21,701 bases of DNA from Elusimicrobiota bacterium (lineage in GTDB: Bacteria; Elusimicrobiota; Elusimicrobia; Elusimicrobiales; UBA9959). Positions within the stretch are counted from its first letter, which is position 1. Each line of letters opens with the position of its first letter. The DNA lies in NCBI GenBank assembly GCA_030637365.1, contig DAOWGR010000151.1:1-21701 (forward strand), read 5' to 3'. The position numbers and the translations under genes were made by a program. The notes under the pieces were generated by a model. It searched no databases. It was not told where the DNA came from and saw only the letters and a program-made list of their open reading frames with translations. This document shows, in pieces, positions 1-6,064 of this stretch.

Positions 1-26
1 AAAATCCGCGTTAAGCGGATTTTTTG
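1..26 (+). terminator. Rho-independent terminator of an upstream gene
   Basis: A perfect 9-bp stem (AAAATCCGC at 1-9 with GCGGATTTT at 15-23) encloses the 5-nt loop GTTAA, and the descending arm runs into a T-rich tract. This is the classic intrinsic terminator layout. It most likely ends a gene lying to the left of the window. Because the ascending arm starts with AAAA it could also work in the reverse direction, but nothing on the minus strand here needs it. Confidence 0.8.
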
Positions 27-163
27 TTTACAGTTCAAATTAGTGAAACAAAATCATGAGCGATGGGAATTTTTTGTTTGTGTTTCTTTTGTCAAAAACC
101 ATATTATTGGTTTATTCAAACAAGTAATATTAAAAAATTCGATAGAATAAGGAAAACAGTTGA

Positions 164-943
164 TTGTATAAGATTAATATGAAAAATTGGGAAATCGCTT
201 TGCGAAAATTTCTTAAGAAATGGGAAAACAAAAAAGAAGTCATCGGCGCGATTGTTTGCGGCAGTTTTATTACCGGAAATTCAAGCAAACATTCCGATAT
301 TGATATTCATATTCTTTTGGATTCAAAAACTTTTTGGAGAGAAAGAGGAAATGAAATTGTTGACGGGATTTTAGTTGAATATTTTGCCAATCCGGTCAAA
401 AAGCATTATGAATACGCTGAAGATGATTATAAACGAAGGAGAAGAATAAACGCTCATATGTTTTGCACCGGCAAGGCGCTTTTTGACAAGACGGGAGAAT
501 TAAAAAAACTCATTAAAAATTCAAGAAAATATCTTATTAAGAAATACCCCAAGCAAAATAAAATTCAGGTTGAATTGGCAAAATATCATATCTGGGATAT
601 GCGCGATAATCTCCAAGAAGTTTTTGAAGCGAATGCTGAAGAATTCTTTTTTGTTTTCTATGTTCACTTAAATGAATTATTTGAGGCTTATGCGAAATTT
701 TTACAATTTGATTCTGTGCCCGCGCATAAATTGATTGGTTTTCTTGTTGATGAAAAAGAGAAGAAAAAATATCATATAGGTAATTTCCCGGATAAAGAAT
801 TTGTAAAAATGTATGTAAACACCGTCACTATTAAAGATAAATCAAAAATGATGAGAGAGTATCAAAAACTTACCAAGCATATTCTTGATAAAATGGGAGG
901 ATTTGATATTGACGGCTGGAAAATCAAAACTTCCGCTAATTAA
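164..943 (+). CDS. MNT/KNTase-type nucleotidyltransferase-fold protein
   Basis: A 259-residue soluble protein. Residues 28-53 carry the signature of the polymerase-beta-like nucleotidyltransferase superfamily: G33-S34, ten residues, then D45-x-D47. E72, in a hydrophobic strand, is the likely third metal-binding acid. Family members transfer a nucleotide monophosphate to a small molecule, protein or RNA; the substrate cannot be read here. Residues from about 110 to the end are mainly helical, as in kanamycin nucleotidyltransferase-like or HEPN-like C-terminal domains, but I see no HEPN R-x4-6-H motif. The start is TTG at 164, chosen because AAGGA at 149-153 lies 10 nt upstream; the in-frame ATG at 179 is 25 nt away from it. 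A weak promoter-like TATTAT (102-107) lies upstream. The gene stands alone, 38 bp before the lipoprotein gene, with no toxin or antitoxin partner visible. Confidence 0.75.
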   Translation: MYKINMKNWEIALRKFLKKWENKKEVIGAIVCGSFITGNSSKHSDIDIHILLDSKTFWRERGNEIVDGILVEYFANPVKKHYEYAEDDYKRRRRINAHMFCTGKALFDKTGELKKLIKNSRKYLIKKYPKQNKIQVELAKYHIWDMRDNLQEVFEANAEEFFFVFYVHLNELFEAYAKFLQFDSVPAHKLIGFLVDEKEKKKYHIGNFPDKEFVKMYVNTVTIKDKSKMMREYQKLTKHILDKMGGFDIDGWKIKTSAN

Positions 944-981
944 GGAATAAAAGGAAATTTGTATTTTAGGAGAATATTAAC

Positions 982-1383
982 ATGACAAATTTTAATATGA
1001 GTAAAATCAGGCTGCTTTTTGTTTTTGCGTTTGTCGGATTTTTTTCGGCTTGTTCAATGTTTAGCGGCAATAAAATAAAAATAATTTCCATTTCCCCGGA
1101 TATCAATGAGGTTCTTGAAGCGGGAGATAAATTGGATATCAGTGTGACCGTTAAGTATAAGCTTAGAAAAGATAATGGTTCGGTATCTTTGGTTATTCAA
1201 AAAGACGATGTGGGATTTGTTGCCGGTGTTATTGAACCGGTAAAAAAAGGTTCGGGTAAAATAACGCTTAAGCAGAGCATTATTGTCCCCAAAACAAGCG
1301 TTCTGTCGGTTTATGTGCCGCTTGCTATTGAAGGAAAGCGTAAAACGGACGAAGTGGATAGCAGAGTTTTTCAAGTACAATAG
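982..1383 (+). CDS. Small predicted lipoprotein of unknown function
   Basis: A 133-residue protein with an N-terminal lipoprotein signal: a basic start (K8, R10), a hydrophobic stretch of residues 11-22 and a lipobox-like F-S-A-C ending at C24, the predicted lipidated cysteine. The mature part (about 110 residues) alternates hydrophobic and polar residues in short strands, as in an Ig-like or other beta-sandwich fold. I recognise no named family. The start is ATG 982 with AGGAGA at 968-973, spacing 8; a second ATG at 997 would leave a shorter but still workable signal. It should be anchored in the inner or outer membrane facing the periplasm. It follows the nucleotidyltransferase gene by 38 bp and could be co-transcribed, but no functional link is evident. 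Confidence 0.7.
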   Translation: MTNFNMSKIRLLFVFAFVGFFSACSMFSGNKIKIISISPDINEVLEAGDKLDISVTVKYKLRKDNGSVSLVIQKDDVGFVAGVIEPVKKGSGKITLKQSIIVPKTSVLSVYVPLAIEGKRKTDEVDSRVFQVQ

Positions 1384-1408
1384 AAACCTGGCAAATCCTT
1401 CTCGGTTT
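1384..1408 (+). terminator. Weak possible terminator hairpin after the lipoprotein gene
   Basis: AAACC (1384-1388) can pair with GGTTT (1404-1408) around a 15-nt loop, followed by only a few T residues. The stem is short and the T tract poor, so this is a guess based on position directly after the stop codon. The rest of the 255-bp gap up to cheD shows no gene apart from the promoter-like site noted separately. Confidence 0.2.
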
Positions 1409-1567
1409 TACTTTAGCAAAGCGCACAAAAGATTTATCTGATTATTTTAATGCGGCGTTTTTTGCTTTCGCGCGGGGGAGAGGGATTCTTTTATTTTGTA
1501 AGATAAATTTGTACGCGTTATTAAAGAGAATTTTATTTACCAATTATAAAAAAATCTGAGTTTATCA

Positions 1568-1597
1568 ATGACAAGTTTCATTTTCTTAATATATCAT
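1568..1597 (+). promoter_or_regulatory. Candidate sigma-70 promoter for cheD and the kinase
   Basis: ATGACA (1568-1573, five of six matches to the -35 consensus) and TATCAT (1592-1597, five of six to the -10) are separated by 18 nt. Transcription would start near 1604, giving a leader of about 35 nt before the cheD ATG at 1639. The region is AT-rich, so chance matches are possible. Confidence 0.4.
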
Positions 1598-1638
1598 GAA
1601 ATAGTTTTTTAAACTTATAAAAGCGGGTTAAAAACAGA

Positions 1639-2148
1639 ATGGGGGATAAACGGATAAACAGTGAAATTGATGTTTTAACCGGAGATATCGCCGTAATAAA
1701 AAACACGGGCATTATTAGAGTAACCGCGTTAGGCTCTTGTATCGCGGTGCTTATGTATGATAAAAAGAATAAAATAGGCGGTCTCGCGCATATTCTGCTG
1801 CCGGGAAAATCACCAAAAAACAGGGCGAAAGAAAAATTCAGATACGCGGAAAACGCGATTGATGAACTTCTTAGGCGCATGGCGGCTTTAGGTTCCGATT
1901 GCAAAAAAATTGTATGCGGCTTTGTAGGCGCGGCAAATGTTCTTAAGAGAGAGAATGATACGATATGTTTGAAGAATATTAAATCGGTTACAGACTATTT
2001 GGCTATTAATAATATTAAAGTTACAGGGAAAAAATTTGGCGGTATAAACAGAATGAGCGTGGAATTGCATATAGACAATGGTTTGGCTTTTTATTCGGTG
2101 GCTGACCGTTCAAAGGCTATTGTCTTATGGGGAAATGATAATGACTGA
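1639..2148 (+). CDS. cheD: Chemoreceptor glutamine deamidase CheD
   Basis: A 169-residue protein matching CheD along its whole length. CheD deamidates (and in some species demethylates) specific Gln/Glu sites on methyl-accepting chemotaxis proteins, and in Bacillus also binds CheC. The catalytic core is visible: T29, the L-G-S-C motif with nucleophile C34, then G-G-L-A-H with the catalytic H51 and a conserved L-L-P. The C-terminal part (G-G-I-N-R, about residues 135-139) is also typical. It is cytoplasmic. The ATG at 1639 has no strong Shine-Dalgarno sequence. The stop overlaps the following kinase gene by 8 nt, implying translational coupling. No receptor, CheA, CheB, CheC or CheR is encoded in the window, which is odd for CheD, and the target is unknown. 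Identity is secure; the biological role here is inferred. Confidence 0.92.
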   Translation: MGDKRINSEIDVLTGDIAVIKNTGIIRVTALGSCIAVLMYDKKNKIGGLAHILLPGKSPKNRAKEKFRYAENAIDELLRRMAALGSDCKKIVCGFVGAANVLKRENDTICLKNIKSVTDYLAINNIKVTGKKFGGINRMSVELHIDNGLAFYSVADRSKAIVLWGNDND

Positions 2149-4693
2149 AAAAAAAGGCGAGAATAAAAAGTTTGTTTTCAAGCGAAAAAAAGACATTTCA
2201 AAATCATACGCGCCTTATCAACAATTGCAGGCAACGGAGCAGCAGTTAAGAGTGTCTAATCAGCAGTTAACGGCATCCGAGAGAAAACTTCAAAAGGCCA
2301 ATTATGATATGGCCAAAAGGATAAAGGAGTTAAATTGCCTTTACGGATTGTCAAAGCTCGCGATGACGCCAGGCTTGTCGCTTCCGTTATTATTTAAAGG
2401 TTTGATTAAGATAATTCCGCAGGGCTGGCAGTATCCCGATATAACCGCCGCGAGAATAATATATAAAGGGGAAAAATATAAGACGGATAATTTTAAAAAA
2501 ACGCGATGGCTGCAGTCCGAAGCGATTATGGTAAATAAGAAAGCCGAGGGTATGCTGGAAATAATATATTTAAAGAAAAAGCCTGCCGAAGCGGAAGGAC
2601 CGTTTTTAAAAGAAGAAAGAACTTTGCTTGTTATGATAACCGAGAGGCTTGGAGAAATAATATCGCGTATTTTGGAACATGAACAATTGGAAGCGGCATA
2701 TCAACAGCTTGCGGCCAGTGAACAGCAAGAGAAGGCCGTGAATCAGCAGTTAATGGCCAGTGAACAAGAAATACGCGCGTTGGAAAAGATATGGCGCGAG
2801 GCGAATAATTCACTGGAAGACATTTTGGTTATTATTGACACAGATCGCAATATAGTTAAAATAAATGCCGCAGGATTGAAACTTATCGGGAAGAAAGAAA
2901 AAGATATCATAGGAAAGAAATGCTATGAAGTTTTTTACGGCACAATTTGCTTGATAGAGAGTTGTTCGCTGAAAAAATTCATGAAGAATGGGGAAGAAGG
3001 AAAAACTGATATTTATGTGAAGGATTTAGGGAAACATTTTTCCATAAAATGTTCGCCGATATTCAATGATAAGGGCGAGATTACCGGTTTTATTGATTTG
3101 ATAATGGATATCACCGAGCGCAAATTGGAGGAAGAGAAGTTGTTGAAAAGCGAAGAGAAATATCGTTTGATTGCGGATAATTCAATAGATGTCATCTGGA
3201 AATTGGATTTGAAAATGGCTTTTACTTATGCCAGTCCGTCCATAAAAAATGTTTTCGGATACACGGTTGATGAGTGGGTTGGAAGCAAATTATTTCATCA
3301 TGCCGGCAGAAAAGAGTTTTTGAAAATGGCGAAGGACGCGATGTATGCCGTTAAAAATTATAAAGAATTTAAGTATCTCACTTTTCAAACGATACTGTTA
3401 CATAAAAATGGAACTGAAATTCCCGTTGAAATTACCGCGAAATTGTTATTTAACAAAAACGGCTTGCCGATTGGATTTCAGGGCACTACCCGCGATATCA
3501 CCGAACGCAAGAAAGCGGAGAAAATTTTAAGGGAAAGTATGACAAAGCTTCAACTTTTATATGATTCATCAAGCGACGCGATAATACTCCTTGATGAGAA
3601 AGGTTTTTTTGATTGCAATGCCGCGACATTGAGCCTTTTTGGCTGCGCGACCAAAAAAGAATTTTGCAGCAGGCATCCTGGCGATTTTTCTCCTCCGACC
3701 CAGCCGGACGGAACTGATTCAATGAGTTATGCCAAGAATAATATCGCGCGCGCCCTAAAAGAAGGCTATGTTCAGTTTGAGTATTTACATCGGCGTTTGG
3801 ACGGCACTGATTTTTTCGCCCAAGTGCTGCTTAATAAGATGGTTTTGGGCGGCAGGGAAGTGCTTCAGGCGAGGGTGTATGATATCACCGAACGCAAGCG
3901 GGCGGAAAAAGAACTGGCAAAATATCGCGACCATTTGGAAGAACTTGTTAAAGAACGCAGCGGTGAACTGCAAAAAACGGCGGAAGAAGTAAAAGAAGCG
4001 AATAGAGAGCTTAAAATTGCCAATAGAGAATTGGAGGCGTTTACCAATACGGCGTCTCATGATCTTAAAGAACCTTTAAGAGCGATAGGAACATTTAGCA
4101 AAATATTATTGGAAGATTATAACGATAAGCTGGATATTGACGGAAAAGATTATCTCAAGCGCATTTCAAAAGCTTCTTTTCGCATGAACAATTTAATAGA
4201 TGACCTTCTTTCTTTATCCAGGATTTCACACATAAAAAAACCCTATGACTTGGTGAATTGCGGTAAATTGCTTAAAGAAACCATAAAGCAGATTAAGCCG
4301 CTGATAGAAGAAAAAAAAGCGCAAATTAAAATCAGCGATAAATTGCCCCAAATATTCTGCAGCCATGTTAAAATGAAAGAGGTGTTTTACAATTTAATCG
4401 TAAACGCCATAAAATACAACGATAAAGAAACCCCCGTAATTGAAATCGGTTTAAAAGGCGATGTTTTTTTTGTCAAAGACAATGGCTTGGGGATCAAAAA
4501 AGAATATTTTGACGAGATATTCCGCATATTCAGAAGGCTTCACAAAAGCACGGAATATGGCGGCGGGACGGGAGTGGGGCTGTCAATAGTGAAAAAAGTT
4601 ATAGATGAACACCATGGCAGAATATGGCTTGAATCGGAAGAAAAGAAAGGAACCACTTTTTTCTTTACAATATCGCCAAAAACGGACATATAG
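2141..4693 (+). CDS. Soluble multi-PAS sensor histidine kinase (coiled coil, GAF-like, 3 PAS, HisKA, HATPase)
   Basis: An 850-residue kinase with no obvious membrane segment, so it should sense a cytoplasmic signal. In order: a Gln-rich coiled coil (about 24-60), a GAF-like region (about 64-180), a second Gln-rich coil (180-221), PAS 1 (about 222-329), PAS 2 (337-457), PAS 3 (466-589), each closing with D-I-T-E-R-K, then HisKA with the phosphoacceptor H640 in S-H-D-L-K-E-P-L, and the HATPase with N-box N755, G1 box D780-N-G-L-G and G2 box near 807-814. PAS 1 holds C261, C270, C275 and C304, a spacing seen in cysteine-rich PAS domains that could bind a metal or sense redox state. The start at ATG 2141 is preferred because GGGGA (2129-2133) sits 7 nt upstream; it overlaps cheD by 8 nt. 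An upstream frame extension to 2078 is unlikely. The probable partner is the AraC-type regulator downstream. Confidence 0.9.
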   Translation: MTEKKGENKKFVFKRKKDISKSYAPYQQLQATEQQLRVSNQQLTASERKLQKANYDMAKRIKELNCLYGLSKLAMTPGLSLPLLFKGLIKIIPQGWQYPDITAARIIYKGEKYKTDNFKKTRWLQSEAIMVNKKAEGMLEIIYLKKKPAEAEGPFLKEERTLLVMITERLGEIISRILEHEQLEAAYQQLAASEQQEKAVNQQLMASEQEIRALEKIWREANNSLEDILVIIDTDRNIVKINAAGLKLIGKKEKDIIGKKCYEVFYGTICLIESCSLKKFMKNGEEGKTDIYVKDLGKHFSIKCSPIFNDKGEITGFIDLIMDITERKLEEEKLLKSEEKYRLIADNSIDVIWKLDLKMAFTYASPSIKNVFGYTVDEWVGSKLFHHAGRKEFLKMAKDAMYAVKNYKEFKYLTFQTILLHKNGTEIPVEITAKLLFNKNGLPIGFQGTTRDITERKKAEKILRESMTKLQLLYDSSSDAIILLDEKGFFDCNAATLSLFGCATKKEFCSRHPGDFSPPTQPDGTDSMSYAKNNIARALKEGYVQFEYLHRRLDGTDFFAQVLLNKMVLGGREVLQARVYDITERKRAEKELAKYRDHLEELVKERSGELQKTAEEVKEANRELKIANRELEAFTNTASHDLKEPLRAIGTFSKILLEDYNDKLDIDGKDYLKRISKASFRMNNLIDDLLSLSRISHIKKPYDLVNCGKLLKETIKQIKPLIEEKKAQIKISDKLPQIFCSHVKMKEVFYNLIVNAIKYNDKETPVIEIGLKGDVFFVKDNGLGIKKEYFDEIFRIFRRLHKSTEYGGGTGVGLSIVKKVIDEHHGRIWLESEEKKGTTFFFTISPKTDI

Positions 4694-4769
4694 AAAATTC
4701 AGATGAACCGGTGAACATTCGTTTTTGATATTCTCGATACTGCCCGGTATGGACAACTTTTTCCATGTT

Positions 4770-4786
4770 TTGTCAAAATTTGACAA
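4770..4786. promoter_or_regulatory. Perfect inverted repeat, candidate operator overlapping a TTGACA box
   Basis: TTGTCAAA (4770-4777) and TTTGACAA (4779-4786) form a perfect 8-bp inverted repeat around one central base, in the 216-bp gap before the response regulator. The right arm contains a perfect -35 hexamer TTGACA (4780-4785), although no good -10 follows at the usual distance (best is TAGGTT). Another -10-like TATAAG lies at 4859-4864. A binding site for a dimeric regulator, perhaps autoregulation, is plausible but unproven. Confidence 0.35.
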
Positions 4787-4909
4787 TCATTTTGCATAAG
4801 TTGTAGGTTTATCAATAATGGGAGTGAGTGACTTTTCGAAAATTTTTAAAATAGTGTTTATAAGATTTTTAAGTGATTGAATATTAGTCACACAGGAGTG
4901 AGAGGTTTT

Positions 4910-5620
4910 ATGCGCGGTAGAATACTTATAGTTGACGATAATAAAAACTTGCGCGACAATTTTAAGATGTGCTACAAAGAGTATGATATAACCGAAGCCT
5001 CTAACGCTGAGGAGGCTTTGGCAATACTTAAAAAGCCCAATGAGTTGGATTTGATTATTCTTGATATTAATATGCCCGGCATGGATGGTTTACAAGCGCT
5101 TGAGAAGATAAAAGGCATTGCTCCTGAGAAAAAAGTCATTATCTTGACCGGTTACAGCACGAAAAATATAGCTATCGGCGCTTTAAAGAACAAGGCTGAT
5201 AATTATATGGAAAAGCCTTTTGACATTAAAGTAATGCGCGAGGCAATTGAAAAGGAACTTTTGGACAAAGCCGGAACGGGGCGTTTCGGCGATATGGATG
5301 TCACCGATAAAATAGAGCATGTCAGGCGGTTTATTGAAGGCAATTGCTTCAAAAAGATTACACTGCGCGATGCCGCTGAAATCGTATACATGAGTCCCAA
5401 GTATTTAAGCCGTTTATTTATGAAAAAGACCGGTATGGGTTTCAGTGAATATAAACTGAAAGTAAAAATGGCGCAGGCCAAAAAAATGCTTCAGACAACG
5501 GGCCTCGGCATTAAGCAAATTTCCCATAGACTCGGTTATGCCAATACGGAATCATTCATAAGGCAATTTGAAAAAATCGTTAAAAGCACCCCTTCCAATT
5601 ATCGTAAAAATTGTAAATAA
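4910..5620 (+). CDS. Response regulator: receiver domain plus AraC/XylS-type HTH output
   Basis: A 236-residue cytoplasmic transcription regulator. Residues 4-120 are a canonical receiver: acidic pair D9-D10, phosphoacceptor D52 in L-D-I-N-M-P-G-M-D-G, switch T80 and conserved K102 in E-K-P-F. After a short linker, residues 134-234 are a double helix-turn-helix of the AraC family, with the typical second motif 'GIKQISHRLGYANTESFIRQ' and a closing P-S-N-Y-R. It should bind DNA when phosphorylated. The start is ATG 4910, with AGAGG at 4901-4905 and AGGAG at 4894-4898 upstream; an in-frame TTG at 4877 lacks such a site and would add 11 residues ahead of the receiver. The gene follows the multi-PAS kinase by 216 bp, which makes that kinase the natural phosphate donor. 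Its targets are unknown; the palindrome at 4770-4786 is a candidate. Confidence 0.92.
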   Translation: MRGRILIVDDNKNLRDNFKMCYKEYDITEASNAEEALAILKKPNELDLIILDINMPGMDGLQALEKIKGIAPEKKVIILTGYSTKNIAIGALKNKADNYMEKPFDIKVMREAIEKELLDKAGTGRFGDMDVTDKIEHVRRFIEGNCFKKITLRDAAEIVYMSPKYLSRLFMKKTGMGFSEYKLKVKMAQAKKMLQTTGLGIKQISHRLGYANTESFIRQFEKIVKSTPSNYRKNCK

Positions 5621-5642
5621 TCGTTTTAATCCGGCGCTTTAA

Positions 5643-5668
5643 AAGTTTCTTTTTTAAACTTGGTTTTT
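5643..5668 (+). terminator. Possible terminator after the AraC-type regulator
   Basis: AAGTTT (5643-5648) pairs with AAACTT (5656-5661) around a T-rich 7-nt loop, followed by GG and a run of five T residues. The stem is short and AT-rich, so termination would be inefficient, but it lies 22 bp after the stop codon in the right place. Confidence 0.4.
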
Positions 5669-5686
5669 ATCCTCCTTTGCAGAAAA

Positions 5687-5801
5687 CCACGGATGTAAGC
5701 CCGTGGATGCTTGGCCTTCGAAGCCTTGGCGAAGTTGGCAATGCGAGTGAGAAGACCCTTTTCCGTAGCCTTTTTGTCCTTCGTAGCCTTGGCGTAGTAG
5801 G
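5687..5801. repeat. Short dispersed-repeat-like patch with two near-identical 24-bp copies
   Basis: Two copies of a 24-bp motif, 5715-5738 and 5778-5801, match at 21 of 24 positions and share the core AGCCTTGGCG. Each is flanked by arms able to pair (CTTCG with CGAAG in the first copy). The 9-mer CGTAGCCTT also occurs at 5764-5772 as a partial third copy. Just before lies a small hairpin, CCACGG (5687-5692) with CCGTGG (5701-5706). From memory, the reverse complement resembles short repeats scattered in many candidate-phylum genomes, which produce spurious open frames. No believable protein is encoded. Confidence 0.55.
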
Positions 5802-5814
5802 AGGCGTAGAGGCG

Positions 5815-5919
5815 AAATGAAGCTTCGGAAGGATTCCGCTTTGATACCTCGGCCGTTACCTGTCTTCCGCTGCAAAGCATTCAACACAGCGACAGGTAGA
5901 GACCGAGGAGTTTCATTTT
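5815..5919. other. Candidate branched stem-loop element (structured RNA or small palindromic element)
   Basis: An outer stem pairs AAATGAA (5815-5821) with TTCATTT (5912-5918). Inside are two hairpins: CGGAA (5826-5830) with TTCCG (5834-5838), and a long imperfect one in which CCTCGG (5847-5852) pairs with CCGAGG (5903-5908), TACCTGT (5857-5863) with ACAGGTA (5892-5898), and CGCTG (5868-5872) with CAGCG (5887-5891). Together this is a three-way junction. The ends resemble those of the terminator hairpin at 10246-10286. No known riboswitch class is recognised. The small frames that cross it look spurious. Confidence 0.45.
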
Positions 5920-5954
5920 GTGGAAAAAAGTCAGTAAAAGAGGGAATTAGCCAA

Positions 5955-5983
5955 TTGCGAACGGAGCGCCTTGAACATATACT
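5955..5983 (+). promoter_or_regulatory. Candidate sigma-70 promoter of the pilus-ATPase operon
   Basis: TTGCGA (5955-5960, four of six) and TATACT (5978-5983, five of six) are separated by the ideal 17 nt. The start point would be near 5990, leaving a leader of about 75 nt before the ATG at 6065. An overlapping alternative is TTGAAC (5971-5976) with GATAAG (5994-5999), also 17 nt apart. Either could drive the two-gene operon. Confidence 0.4.
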
Positions 5984-6064
5984 ATGTGTGACGGATAAGT
6001 ATGGTTTTGGCGGCATTTGTAGCGGCGGTGAACAAAACATAAAGCGTTTTGCAGGGGTGATGTT

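Noticed and set aside
1054..1380. Minus-strand frame opposite the lipoprotein gene
   Set aside because: The plus-strand frame has a Shine-Dalgarno site, a signal sequence and a lipobox; the minus-strand frame has none of these.
2078..2140. N-terminal extension of the first kinase to an ATG at 2078
   Set aside because: It would overlap cheD by 71 nt, encodes an unrelated hydrophobic-aromatic stretch, and the GGGGA site at 2129-2133 points to ATG 2141.
5687..5801. CRISPR array
   Set aside because: Only two near-identical copies with a 39-bp gap and a partial copy at a different spacing; no regular repeat-spacer order and no cas gene in the window.
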